Below, one piece after another: positions 46,022 to 55,691 of a DNA stretch of 64,000 bases. The notes below the pieces were generated by a model. It was not told where the DNA came from. It did no database searches and saw nothing but the letters and a program-made list of their open reading frames with translations. Position numbers and translations under genes: made by a program. Origin of the DNA: Cytophagaceae bacterium (GTDB taxonomy: Bacteria > Bacteroidota > Bacteroidia > Cytophagales > Spirosomataceae). Each line of letters begins with the position of its first letter. Position 1 is the first letter of the stretch. The stretch spans positions 1,364,001 to 1,428,000 of the forward strand of contig JADKIR010000004.1 of the NCBI GenBank assembly GCA_016722655.1, read 5' to 3'.

Positions 46022-47024
46022 TCTGCATCTCTTTGTGAAGATCATCAAGCATTTCGGTTGAACCGATATACAATGGACTTCTCTGATGAACATCCGTCGG
46101 TTTAATATCCAAAATATCCCGATCTTTATCAGAAAAAGCCTGGCCACCCGCTTGCTCTATCAGATACGCCAGTGGGTAGCATTCATAAAGTAATCTAAGT
46201 TTTCCACCGGGTGTTTTTTTAGTGGGAGGATAAAGATATACACCACCTTTAAGGAGGTTTCGGTGAAAATCACCAACTAAAGAGCCAATGTATCTTGCAG
46301 CATATCTGTTTGTCTTACAGTCTGCTATATATTTTTGGACATATTCAGGAAAATCATATAAATTGCCTTCGTTGCAACTGTAAATATTTCCGGAAAGAGG
46401 TATCTGCATGTTTTTGTGAGAAAGAAAAAATTCACCCAATGAATGCTCATAAGTGAACGCGTTTACTCCATGTCCCGTAGCAAAAACCAATATTGTGGAA
46501 GAACCATACAAAATATAGCCAGCCGCTGCTTGTTTTCTTCCGCCTTGCAAAAAATCATCAATTGTAGGTGGAGAACCTACCGGTGAGATTCTGCGGTAAA
46601 TAGAGAAAATGGTTCCAATGGATACGTTTACGTCAATGTTGGAGGAACCATCGAGTGGGTCAATGGCCACTACGTATTTTCCGTGATCATTGCCTGTGAA
46701 AATAATGTTTTCTTTTTCTTCAGAAACTATCGCCGCAACCTCCCCTCCATTTTTTAAGGCTCTGATAAACCTGATGTCGGCAATGACGTCGAGTTTCTGC
46801 TGATTTTCACCTTGTACATTGGCACTACCAAAACCACCGATAATATCGACAAGACCAGCCCGGTTGATTTCCCGGTTTACCACTTTAGCGGCCAGTGCGA
46901 TATCTCTCAACAATTGTGATAACTCGCCCGAAGCATGCGGAAATGCCTGCTGATGTTGCTTGATAAATCTGTCTAAAGTTGTACCTACAGGTACGGCTAG
47001 TTTTTCTTCATCAGGTGTGTACAT
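46014..47024 (-). CDS. fbp: Class I fructose-1,6-bisphosphatase
   Basis: 336 residues, normal for the class. Motifs: [15 protein letters not shown] (metal and phosphate binding), [25 protein letters not shown] and [11 protein letters not shown]. It is the gluconeogenic phosphatase, cytoplasmic. It follows the DUF1080 gene by 35 bp and overlaps the esterase downstream, so the four genes 48400-44617 probably form one unit. Confidence 0.96.
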   Translation of the reverse strand: MYTPDEEKLAVPVGTTLDRFIKQHQQAFPHASGELSQLLRDIALAAKVVNREINRAGLVDIIGGFGSANVQGENQQKLDVIADIRFIRALKNGGEVAAIVSEEKENIIFTGNDHGKYVVAIDPLDGSSNIDVNVSIGTIFSIYRRISPVGSPPTIDDFLQGGRKQAAAGYILYGSSTILVFATGHGVNAFTYEHSLGEFFLSHKNMQIPLSGNIYSCNEGNLYDFPEYVQKYIADCKTNRYAARYIGSLVGDFHRNLLKGGVYLYPPTKKTPGGKLRLLYECYPLAYLIEQAGGQAFSDKDRDILDIKPTDVHQRSPLYIGSTEMLDDLHKEMQND

Positions 47025-47059
47025 ATATTCATTAAATTAATGAGTGAATTTAATGAATA

Positions 47060-48400
47060 TTATTTCAATTCCCGAATTTTTATATTTTTAAAATACACCA
47101 AATCGCTATGATCCTGCATTAGAATATACCCCTTCTCTCCCATACCAAAACCTTCATTTACTGCATATTTTGACCGGGCCACCAGTGCTTTATAAATATT
47201 ACTTTTTCGTTTATATTCCAAAACCTTGAAGCCATTGAGCCAGTGTTGTACGGTATTGTCAGGCAAGGCCACGATTTTTGCCTGATTCCATTCTCCTGTT
47301 TTACGTTGAAAACGTTTGTCGAGTTTATCAGAAGGAATCAAATCATACAAACTGGCCATGGTGCGGTTGCCTACCACGCCTTGCTTGGCATCGGGGTGAT
47401 TTTCGTCGTCAAGTACCTGATATTCCAGTCCAAGAGCAGTTTTTCTACCCTCTTCTCCCAGCATTTCCACAAAATATTTTACTCCGGAATTGGCCACATC
47501 GGTTAACTTAAAATCAAACTGCAGTTCAAAGGCACTGTAAAGGCTGTCTGACAACAAATCAATGCCGGGTTTTTTGTCGGTATTGGCTGTAATTGCCAAA
47601 ATGCCATCTTCTATTTTCCATCTGCTTTCGAGGCTTATCGATTTTCTCTGGCCATGCCATCCGTCATAGTTTTTGCCATTAAAAAGAAGTTTATACCCCT
47701 GGGCTTTTTCTTGTTCCGAAATGTTGTTGGTAAGCAAATTTACAACCGGGCAATCGTCCAGCGGACTAGGAATCAGGTTTTCGGTTTGAATCCTGATGTT
47801 TTTCCAACGAATCTTCATACCGGGCTTCATGTCGGCGTATATGCTATGTACCTGCAGGGCAATGAAACCCTTGTCTGTCATATCATCAATCAGATGAGCG
47901 GTGGGAATACCATTGATAAACGTACGGATGGTGCTGCCGATGGCCTCGATACGGTAATGATTCCATTCCAGTTTTTTAAAAGCTTTTTGACCCTCGGAGT
48001 TTTGATTCAGATTGTATAGCCAGTCACGGCGGCCTTCATCATAAATTCCTCCAGACCAGGCTCTTGGAGATGGGTCAACTTCCATTTGGTAGCCGTGTAC
48101 CCGGCCATTTTGATAGTCTGGTTTTGAAAGACTTCTAAACTGAACCCCACCATTCATTTCATCGTCGAGTTTCAGATCCATTTCCAAAATAAAATCGCCG
48201 TATTCTTTTTCTGTACAAAGGAAAGAATTAGGTGTATTGGCTACGGTTTCTCCTACAATTTCCTTCTTTTCAACTTTATATTTTGCCTGTCCACCTTTTT
48301 GGGTCCAGCCATTCAGGCTTTTTCCATCAAAAAGTTTGATCCATTTTTGGGCAAAAACCTGTGAGCTGATTAAAATGAGAACGAATATTATTTTTTTCAT
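47060..48400 (-). CDS. Secreted protein with two DUF1080 domains
   Basis: 446 residues from MKKIIFVLILISSQVFAQ (signal peptide). Domain 1 (about 20-205) has KLFDGKSLNGW, MNGGVQFRS and the sugar-site-like GGIYDEGRRDWLYN; domain 2 (about 240-446) has KLLFNGKNYDGWHG, NSGVKYFVE and TMASLYDLI. The Y/D-rich loop in each matches 3-keto-disaccharide hydrolase-like PF06439 members, which cleave 3-keto glycosides by elimination or hydrolysis. A start at 48409 is an alternative. Confidence 0.9.
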   Translation of the reverse strand: MKKIIFVLILISSQVFAQKWIKLFDGKSLNGWTQKGGQAKYKVEKKEIVGETVANTPNSFLCTEKEYGDFILEMDLKLDDEMNGGVQFRSLSKPDYQNGRVHGYQMEVDPSPRAWSGGIYDEGRRDWLYNLNQNSEGQKAFKKLEWNHYRIEAIGSTIRTFINGIPTAHLIDDMTDKGFIALQVHSIYADMKPGMKIRWKNIRIQTENLIPSPLDDCPVVNLLTNNISEQEKAQGYKLLFNGKNYDGWHGQRKSISLESRWKIEDGILAITANTDKKPGIDLLSDSLYSAFELQFDFKLTDVANSGVKYFVEMLGEEGRKTALGLEYQVLDDENHPDAKQGVVGNRTMASLYDLIPSDKLDKRFQRKTGEWNQAKIVALPDNTVQHWLNGFKVLEYKRKSNIYKALVARSKYAVNEGFGMGEKGYILMQDHSDLVYFKNIKIRELK

Positions 48401-48419
48401 ATTTATCAAAATTTACCTA

Positions 48420-48446
48420 CAAAAGTATCCAATATTATTTTTCCAA
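48420..48446 (-). promoter_or_regulatory. Promoter upstream of the double-DUF1080 gene
   Basis: On the minus strand TACTTTTG (48427-48420) matches TAnnTTTG, with TTG at 48446-48444, 16 bp upstream. It lies about 20 bp before the ATG, so the unit can be expressed apart from the genes upstream. Confidence 0.6.
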
Positions 48447-48514
48447 AATAATGTACAAAAGGCGAAAAACCCTGAATTTTTGATGAAAATATTCCAATAA
48501 ATAATAAAAAGGAG

Positions 48515-49210
48515 TTAAAATTTCATCTTTAATTTTTTTAGGTACTTTTTACTTATTTGTACCGACTCCAATGCTTTGGGATCTTTGACCGGGAACGCAT
48601 CGAGTTCTACAATATTCCAATCATTAAATCCAATTTTTTCAAGATTTTTAAAAATCAAAGGGATGTCCACTTTGCCCTTTCCCAACTCTACAAACATGTA
48701 GCCAGCCTTGTTTTCAGTATCGGGATTAGTATCTTTTATATGAGTAGCATACAAAATATCTTTATATTTTAATACTGGCTCAACGGGTACGTCACCACCC
48801 TGATGATAGTGTGCTACCTAATGTAAAAGTTTGATGTATCTTGTATCCATTTCATGCAATATGAGGTCGATTTCTTTAGGAGTTTCGCCCAGCTGGTGCA
48901 TGTGATTATGGTATGTGGGTTGTATTCCTGTTTCTTCGAAAACGGCTTTAACTTCCGCTGACTTGTTTTTTGAGTAAGTTTTCGGCTCTTCAGTTGTTGG
49001 AAGACTGTCTTTGAAAACAGGATAAGTGGTGGCTCTCAGCTGATTACCTTTAAAACCCTGAGCCGCAATTTCTTTGTTGGCCACCAGATTATTACCACTG
49101 CAGGTGATGGCCAAATAAGTCATTTTTTGATGGTATTTTGCAGCGAAAGTGTCAAGTTGAAAAGACAAAAGTAGGCTAGGCGTAGATTGAGTACATTTTC
49201 TTCTGTTCAT
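48515..49210 (-). pseudogene. Decayed sugar phosphate isomerase/epimerase
   Basis: Two in-frame pieces (49210-48818 and down to 48515) match a TIM-barrel isomerase of the xylose-isomerase-like family. The first ends TRYIKLLH at an amber TAG (48820-48818); the frame continues at once as VAHYHQGGDVPVEP and then ATHIKDTNPDTENKAGYMFV, the usual metal-binding region (H, Q, D, E). Beyond the stop, the first piece also looks shortened: the signal-like MNRRKCTQSTPSLLLSF and the central part lack much of the expected barrel. The gene would lie in the SusCD-DUF1080 operon and act on its products, but is probably dead. Confidence 0.85.
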
Positions 49211-49252
49211 GTTAAGGATTATAATTTAACAATTAATTAATTAATCTTTTCA

Positions 49253-49284
49253 AATTCAAAAAAACCCCGAATTTCTCCGGGGTT
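49253..49284 (-). terminator. Terminator after the second susD gene
   Basis: On the minus strand AACCCCG pairs with CGGGGTT (7 bp, loop of 8), followed by a T-run of at least six. It is a strong intrinsic terminator between the SusCD pair and the broken isomerase. Confidence 0.85.
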
Positions 49285-49305
49285 TTTAAGTGGTTTTGAG
49301 AATAT

Positions 49306-50979
49306 TTAGAATCCTGGGTTTTGTGCAAAAGCACCAGGTTCAGATCTATCTATCTGAGTTTGAGGAATTGGCCTTACAAGGTGTTTACTTGCAACGTTTG
49401 GTGCAGCTTGTGGGTTGTAAAGTTTTACTCTTTCTACTAAGTTACCCCAACGTTTTAAATCCATCCAGCGGGTTTGCTCTCCGGCTAGCTCACGTGCACG
49501 TTCCTGCATCAACATTTCCATATTCATCTTGTCAGATGTTATTTTCATAGCATCTTTTTTACCTGCCCATGCTGCCCTTTGTCTCACAACATTTAAGGCA
49601 TCAGTGGCTTCTTGTATTTTGCCTGCACCTAATTGTGCTTCAGCTAACATTAAATATGTATCAGCCAAACGGAACATGAAATAATCACGGCTGCCAGACT
49701 CATAAGTCATATCTGGTCTTTTTGTGTCAAAAAACTTAGTCAAAGTTGGGAATAAGGCTTCATTATATTTGCTAGGTACCAAAACCTGATATGGCCTTTT
49801 TGCCCTTTCTTCTTTTGACATCTCATATCCAGGAATGAAAATTGTTGTATCTCCAGATGCAAAAGTAACTTTGGCTTTTGAATCATCGAAAGCAGTATTA
49901 TAGGTGCCTGGTTTGTTTGATTTCCATGTATCACGGAATGTTTTCTTATAACGAGAATCGTTTTCTCTATCTGCAAAACAAACATCTATCAAATATGCTG
50001 TTGGCCTTAGCCTTTTGAAGGGTCTTCCATAGAATACATCACGTTGCATACCAGCCTGAACGTCATATTGCATTCCAAAAAACAAGTGAAGATTATTTCC
50101 ACCGTTTACATTACCAGTATTATTTGTAAGATTGGTTAACAAATCAGAAGTATATTGTACAGCAAATACTATTTCTGAATTTTTCTGATTGTTTTCATCA
50201 AATACACTTGCAAAATCATCTAACAATTTGAAACCATAGTTTTTGATTACACTTTCTGACAATGTAGCGGCCTTTGAGAAATCGTCGGCAGCTTTGGAAG
50301 TAGAATAGGCTTTTGCAAGGTACACTTTGGCAAGAGCCATTTCTGCAGCGGCTTTCGTGGCTCTTCCATATTGAGATTGTGTAGAGGGTAAATCTGCAAT
50401 AGCCTCAGTAAAGTCTTTGATAATTGCTGAAAACATTTCGGTGTCAGAAGCTCTTTTTGTAGTTTTTGTAGGAGCCAATGTTTCATTTAATCTAAGATCT
50501 ACACCACCCCATTGCTGGAATAATATAAAATAATATTGAGCTCTTAGAAACTTTGCTTCAGCCACCCTTACTTTTTTTGTAGCATCAGCTACAGTAGATG
50601 CAGGTGCTCTTTCAATAATGGCATTACAGGTGTTTATACCTCTGTATAGTTCATCCCATGTATTACCTAAATAGTCAACCGTAGGTTGCATCTGAGTATC
50701 ATAAAAGTGGAATCCTTTATAACCACCATCTGCCCCGGTTGCGTAAATATCAGTTCCATACTCTGTCAAGGTTAGGCCTTGTTGAGTACCATAAAAATAT
50801 CTCAAAGTAGAATATGCAGCATTTACAGCATCTTCAAATCCTTTTGGAGTATTCATGTAATCATTTGGTATACCTGAGATTACGGTTTCTTTCAATAGAT
50901 CTTTACAAGATTGACCAGTCAGCATTAAAACTGAAATTCCTAGAATTTTTACTGGTTTTAATATATTTCTTAGATTCAT
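49306..50979 (-). CDS. SusD/RagB lipoprotein of the second locus
   Basis: 557 residues from MNLRNILKPVKILGISVLM, lipobox TGQSC. SusD motifs: YMNTPKGFEDAVNAAYSTL, AEAKFLRAQYYFILFQQWG and a C-terminal MQERARELAGEQTRWMDLKR. It pairs with the SusC just upstream. Substrate unknown; it differs from the first SusD in length and loops. Confidence 0.94.
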   Translation of the reverse strand: MNLRNILKPVKILGISVLMLTGQSCKDLLKETVISGIPNDYMNTPKGFEDAVNAAYSTLRYFYGTQQGLTLTEYGTDIYATGADGGYKGFHFYDTQMQPTVDYLGNTWDELYRGINTCNAIIERAPASTVADATKKVRVAEAKFLRAQYYFILFQQWGGVDLRLNETLAPTKTTKRASDTEMFSAIIKDFTEAIADLPSTQSQYGRATKAAAEMALAKVYLAKAYSTSKAADDFSKAATLSESVIKNYGFKLLDDFASVFDENNQKNSEIVFAVQYTSDLLTNLTNNTGNVNGGNNLHLFFGMQYDVQAGMQRDVFYGRPFKRLRPTAYLIDVCFADRENDSRYKKTFRDTWKSNKPGTYNTAFDDSKAKVTFASGDTTIFIPGYEMSKEERAKRPYQVLVPSKYNEALFPTLTKFFDTKRPDMTYESGSRDYFMFRLADTYLMLAEAQLGAGKIQEATDALNVVRQRAAWAGKKDAMKITSDKMNMEMLMQERARELAGEQTRWMDLKRWGNLVERVKLYNPQAAPNVASKHLVRPIPQTQIDRSEPGAFAQNPGF

Positions 50980-51009
50980 TTTTTCAAAAATTAAAAATTT
51001 AATTATCAA

Positions 51010-54000
51010 TTAGAATTTAGCGTTAAGGCCCAAAGTGAACACCTTGGTTGCAGGTGTTATTCCGTTGTTTACAGCTGTTCCTGAAGTTTCAGGGTCAACG
51101 CCATTATATTTGCTGATAAATTGAGACCAGATTTTTGGTTGTTGTATGCTTGAGAATAATCGCAACGATTCCATTTTCAATTTGTTAGCAATTCTTGGAT
51201 TAAAACTATATCCAAAGTTGATGTTTCTAAGTTTGATGAACGACCCATCGTAGTATATAATAGTTGTATTATATACAGGGAACTCTTGAGTACTCAATGG
51301 CTGGGGGAACTCATTTGTTGGGTTCAGTGGGGTCCAATAGTCAACTTTTATTTGTTGATAACGACCTGCCAATGCATTGTTGTTTTGGTGGAAGCCTGAA
51401 ACAATAGTGTTTCCGAAACGACCAAACAAGAAAAATGACAAGTCGAAGTTCTTGTAAGAGAACCTGTTAGTCATACCTGCACTGAAATCAGGGACATCAG
51501 AACCTATCAATACCCTATCATCCGCAGTTGTTTTACCATCTCCGTTTGTATCTTGAACTCTAATTTGACCAACACGGCTACCAAAAGATTTTGCCAATTC
51601 TTCTTCACCCAATTGCCAGATTCCTGCTTTCTTAAAATCATAGAAAGAGTTTAATGGCTGGCCAATAAACCACCTGTTGCCCAGGTCATCTATTTTGCCA
51701 TTGTACAATGACACAATTGCTTCTTTATTTTTTGTAAACTGGAAATCGGTAGACCATCTAAATCCTGAAGATGTATTCATATTGACAGTTGTAAATCCGA
51801 GCTCGATACCTCTATTTCTTGTTTCTCCAACGTTTCTTGTCACCTGACTGAACCCTATTGAGCCTGGTAATTGGTCTGCCAGCAATAATGAGGTAGTATT
51901 GGTTTGATAAAATTCTAGAGATCCTTGTAGCCGGCCTCTCCATAAACTAAAATCTACACCGATATTTGCTGTAGCAGAGCTCTCCCACTGCAGATCCGGA
52001 TTGCCAATAGTATTTGGTCGGTATCCAAAAGCAGCCGTCGCATCCCAGGCGTAAACTGTCCTGGCCAACAAGCCTTGGGTTTGATATGGGGTTACAGCCT
52101 GGTTTCCAACACTTCCCCATCCAGCTCTAAGTTTTAATAAATCCAACCAAGTGATTTCCTTCATAAAACCTTCGTTACTTACATTCCACCCCAGTGCAAT
52201 ACCAGGAAAATTCCCATATTTTGTATTTGCACCAAAACGACTTGATCCGTCACGACGAATAGTAGCAGTAAGTAAATACTTATCATTAAAGTCATAGTTT
52301 ATTCTACCCATGTAAGAATTTATTGTCCATTCAATTAAATTACTGGAAACTCCTGTAACTGTGCTTGCATTTCCTAAGTTATAGAAAACTTGAGATTCCG
52401 CCGGGATACCTTGTGTATTTACTGCATACTCTTCATAAGTATCTTTTTGAAGGGAATGTAAAGCAGTAACATTAAAATTGTGCAATCCAAAAGATTTAGT
52501 GTAATTTACAATGTTCTCTAATGTATAGTCAAACCCAAATCTGGAAGTACTACTTGCTTGAGCATCCCCACCTTTTCTTGCATTTGTTTGACCGCCCACA
52601 AACCTTCCAGAGCGTGATAATGTAAAGTCGGGGCCAAAATTCACTCTATATGTAAGACCTTCCATAATTTTTACAGAAGCAAATACACTGTTGAAAATTC
52701 TGTATTTTTTTGTATTATCTATCTGGGCCCCTGGTACAATTTCAGCAAGAGGGTTTGTCAATAGTGCATCGTTCGTGGGGGTAAAATTGATAGAGCCATC
52801 GTCTTTATAAGCCGCACCTAAAGGGTTTTGTTGTAGCGTGAACGAGTAAGGGTTAAGGTTTTCTCCATTTCTATCGGAATACATAACATATGATGACAAA
52901 CCTATTTTTAAGCGGCTATTAATATCATGATCAATATTAGCTCTTACATTGTATCTTGTATAGTCAAGTCCATCGGTTATACCTTTGTCTTGGAAGAAAC
53001 CACCAGAAACATAAAACTGAGTTTTGTTGTTTCCACCCTGAACCCCTATAGTTTGGTTTTGGATAATACCGTTTTTCAATAGCAAGTCCTGGTATTGAGT
53101 ATTTCTACCTGCCGCTAATCCGGCAACAACGTTAGGGTCTCCACCTAATACCGCTACTTTAGAATCAGCAACCGGATCAGATTTACCTGTCCCAACAATA
53201 TTACCGGATGCATCTTTATATATACCTGTCGCCCTGTAGGCTTCTCTTACATACTCTGCAAATTCTTGGCCCGAAAATAATTCGATTTGATTCAACGCTT
53301 TTGAATTTCCGTAATAAGTATCATAGGTCACAGTAGTTTTTCCTTTTACAGCTCCCCTTTTTGTGCTTATTAAAATTACTCCATTTGCACCTCTGGCACC
53401 ATAGATTGCGGTTGCAGTTGCATCTTTTAATACTTCCATAGATTGAACATCATTGGGATTAAAGTCTTCATAACCAGCGGAAAGAGGTATGCCATCAACC
53501 ACATAAAGAGGGTCATTACTTGCCCTGAATGAACGACGACCCCTAATTAAGATTTTGGGCGTCGATCCAGGTTTTGAACCCGACTGAGATACATCAACAC
53601 CTGCTGCTCTTCCTTGAAGAGCTTGTCCAAGATTAGTCAAAGGCATTTCGCTTATTTGCTTTGATGTAACTTGTGAAATAGCACCTGTTGTTTGACTTTT
53701 TTTCAGTGTTCCATAGCCCACAACCACGACCTCTGAAAGGTTAGTTGCGTCTTCCTGAAGCGACACATTAATTGTACTTTGAGTTCCGATCTCAATTTCC
53801 TGACCAACAAAACCAATGTAAGAAAACACTAGAATGTTCTTATTTGAAGGTACATTAAGCGAATATCCTCCAACTCCATCAGAAACTGCTCCTTGTGTAG
53901 AGCCTTTCACTGTTACACTAACACCCGGCAAGCCGGTTCCACTCGCATCTGTCACCTTTCCAGAAATAGTACGTGACTGTGCCCATACGTACGAATTTAC

Positions 54001-54042
54001 GCACATAAGGATAGCAAAGAGAAAAAGTAAATTTTTCTTCAT
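51010..54042 (-). CDS. SusC family TonB-dependent receptor of the second locus
   Basis: 1010 residues, signal peptide ending YVWAQ. Carboxypeptidase-D-like domain (ISGKVTDASGTGLPGVSVTV), TonB box (LSEVVVVGYGTLKKS), plug with GARGANGVILISTKRG, and a barrel ending TKVFTLGLNAKF. It imports glycan or related ligands with the SusD encoded 30 bp downstream. Confidence 0.96.
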   Translation of the reverse strand: MKKNLLFLFAILMCVNSYVWAQSRTISGKVTDASGTGLPGVSVTVKGSTQGAVSDGVGGYSLNVPSNKNILVFSYIGFVGQEIEIGTQSTINVSLQEDATNLSEVVVVGYGTLKKSQTTGAISQVTSKQISEMPLTNLGQALQGRAAGVDVSQSGSKPGSTPKILIRGRRSFRASNDPLYVVDGIPLSAGYEDFNPNDVQSMEVLKDATATAIYGARGANGVILISTKRGAVKGKTTVTYDTYYGNSKALNQIELFSGQEFAEYVREAYRATGIYKDASGNIVGTGKSDPVADSKVAVLGGDPNVVAGLAAGRNTQYQDLLLKNGIIQNQTIGVQGGNNKTQFYVSGGFFQDKGITDGLDYTRYNVRANIDHDINSRLKIGLSSYVMYSDRNGENLNPYSFTLQQNPLGAAYKDDGSINFTPTNDALLTNPLAEIVPGAQIDNTKKYRIFNSVFASVKIMEGLTYRVNFGPDFTLSRSGRFVGGQTNARKGGDAQASSTSRFGFDYTLENIVNYTKSFGLHNFNVTALHSLQKDTYEEYAVNTQGIPAESQVFYNLGNASTVTGVSSNLIEWTINSYMGRINYDFNDKYLLTATIRRDGSSRFGANTKYGNFPGIALGWNVSNEGFMKEITWLDLLKLRAGWGSVGNQAVTPYQTQGLLARTVYAWDATAAFGYRPNTIGNPDLQWESSATANIGVDFSLWRGRLQGSLEFYQTNTTSLLLADQLPGSIGFSQVTRNVGETRNRGIELGFTTVNMNTSSGFRWSTDFQFTKNKEAIVSLYNGKIDDLGNRWFIGQPLNSFYDFKKAGIWQLGEEELAKSFGSRVGQIRVQDTNGDGKTTADDRVLIGSDVPDFSAGMTNRFSYKNFDLSFFLFGRFGNTIVSGFHQNNNALAGRYQQIKVDYWTPLNPTNEFPQPLSTQEFPVYNTTIIYYDGSFIKLRNINFGYSFNPRIANKLKMESLRLFSSIQQPKIWSQFISKYNGVDPETSGTAVNNGITPATKVFTLGLNAKF

Positions 54043-54176
54043 AGTAAAATAGATTGGTTAAATTTTCCGGGTCCTTGAATTCCCGATTGTGATAAAAAAA
54101 ATAGATTAAGATTAATTTTTATTCTCCAGCAATCTTGTAAAAAGTATGTTTTTTACAGATTTTATACAAAATTAAT

Positions 54177-54205
54177 TGCCCAAAAGACAATTGTCATCCT
54201 TAATA
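54177..54205 (-). promoter_or_regulatory. Candidate promoter and palindromic operator before the second susC
   Basis: TAATTTTG (54184-54177, minus) fits TAnnTTTG. Twelve bases upstream is the perfect 10-base palindrome GACAATTGTC (54196-54205). A weak hairpin (54219-54233, CCTATT-TCT-AATAGG) lies further upstream. The 253-bp leader holds no other gene. The operator idea is an inference. Confidence 0.45.
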
Positions 54206-54295
54206 ATGCCTATTTCTAATAGGATTTTGACAATAAAAATTTGTAATAAACAAATGCAAGGCAGTTGTTAAATAATTTTAAAAATGGGGCAGACT

Positions 54296-55684
54296 TTATA
54301 ATTTCTTTGCAAATTGCTCAGTGCCATAAGGTGACCTTTGGGTTCTTTTTAGCATTTTGTTGGCAGCATCATTATTCGTAAACCGCTCTTTTGCAGGATC
54401 CCAGTTTAACTTACCCGGGATTTTCATGGCGATATGACTTACCAGACAAACCGAACAAGCCCGATGAGCAATTTCAACCGGAGATAAAACCGGAGTGCCA
54501 TTCTGAATACCTTCGAGCCAGTTGAGGTGGTGTTCTTTGCTTACCTGTAGTTTTATTTCGTTTTCTTTAATTTCTGATTTCAGGATTTTTGGATCGCTGG
54601 CATCCAATGCTTTGGCACTTTGTGCCGCTGCCACAGGGTCACTTGAGGAGGCTACATAATTGCCTCTCGATACAAATATCCAACCATCTGTTCCTTCGTA
54701 TCTTATGCCGTTGGGGTAACCACCACTTGTGTACATTGTGATTCCATTGGCATATTCAGCTTTGACCATAAAGTCACCATGTACATTCCAAAGACCTGAC
54801 TTTGGAAATTCAGCCACAGCCTCTACTGAAATCGGACCGGTCAATTCGGTATCCATACCCCATGCTGCAGAGTCAAAATGGTGTTGTCCCCAACCGGTGA
54901 TCATTCCGGCACCGTATTGTTCCAGTCTTAACCAACCGGGTCTGCCATATCCTTTTTGAGGATGTACGCCTATTTCGGTATATGGAACCATCGGCGTTGA
55001 GCCTAACCACATATCATAGTTCAAGCCTTTGGGAACTGGCATAGCGGGTGCTACCGGGCCCGACGGATCTCCGGGAAGGCCAATTTTTACAGTATGAAGT
55101 TTTCCAATACGGCCATTTCTTACCAGCTCAGCAGCAATTCTAAACTGGTCAGAGGACCGCTGTTGAGTGCCGCATTGAAATACAATTCCTTTTTTTGTAA
55201 CAATCTGACTAAGCAACCTGCCTTCGGAAATGGTCAAAGAAGTAGGTTTTTGTAAATAAATATGTTTTCCGGCCAAAGCAGCCTCTATGGCCGGTTGCGA
55301 ATGCCAATGGTCGGGCGTGCTGATCATCACGGCATCAATATCTTTGTTTTGTAATAATTCCCGGTAATCGTCATACATTTTGGTATCCATATATCCTGAA
55401 TTTCCGGTTTTTTTTGCATAAAAACCATCAATCAGCCTCTTTCCGTCTTCCAGGCGGTTTCGGTCCAGATCACAAACTGCTATAATTCTTGACTGCTCAT
55501 GTTGCCAGGTACCTGGCAAATCGTGGTCACGTGCTATACGACCACATCCTATTTGTCCAATATTTATCTTATTGCTTGGAGCATTTTTTCCAAATACAGT
55601 AGAGGGCACAATTGTTGGAAATACAAGGCCAGCTGCCACTGTTTTTACCGAATTATTTATAAAATCTCTTCTTTTCATTTTCAA
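54296..55684 (-). CDS. Tat-exported Gfo/Idh/MocA family oxidoreductase
   Basis: 462 residues. Start with a Tat-like signal KMKRRDFINNSVKTVAAGLV. Rossmann motif IGQIGCGRIARDHDL, family motif QKPTS (Lys kept, Glu changed to Gln), and a substrate domain with GMITGWGQHHFDSAAWGMD, typical of exported glycoside oxidoreductases. It follows the next oxidoreductase by 7 bp and sits before susC. Confidence 0.91.
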   Translation of the reverse strand: MKMKRRDFINNSVKTVAAGLVFPTIVPSTVFGKNAPSNKINIGQIGCGRIARDHDLPGTWQHEQSRIIAVCDLDRNRLEDGKRLIDGFYAKKTGNSGYMDTKMYDDYRELLQNKDIDAVMISTPDHWHSQPAIEAALAGKHIYLQKPTSLTISEGRLLSQIVTKKGIVFQCGTQQRSSDQFRIAAELVRNGRIGKLHTVKIGLPGDPSGPVAPAMPVPKGLNYDMWLGSTPMVPYTEIGVHPQKGYGRPGWLRLEQYGAGMITGWGQHHFDSAAWGMDTELTGPISVEAVAEFPKSGLWNVHGDFMVKAEYANGITMYTSGGYPNGIRYEGTDGWIFVSRGNYVASSSDPVAAAQSAKALDASDPKILKSEIKENEIKLQVSKEHHLNWLEGIQNGTPVLSPVEIAHRACSVCLVSHIAMKIPGKLNWDPAKERFTNNDAANKMLKRTQRSPYGTEQFAKKL

Positions 55685-55691
55685 ATATTAT

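Noticed and set aside
46022..46147. 42-residue N-terminal extension of the esterase
   Set aside because: It lies inside fbp in another frame, lacks a signal-like sequence at its start, and hides the good signal peptide that begins at 46021.
48515..48754. A separate 79-residue gene
   Set aside because: It is in frame with the upstream piece, matches the C-terminal part of the same isomerase family and has no own start context, so it is the tail of the pseudogene.
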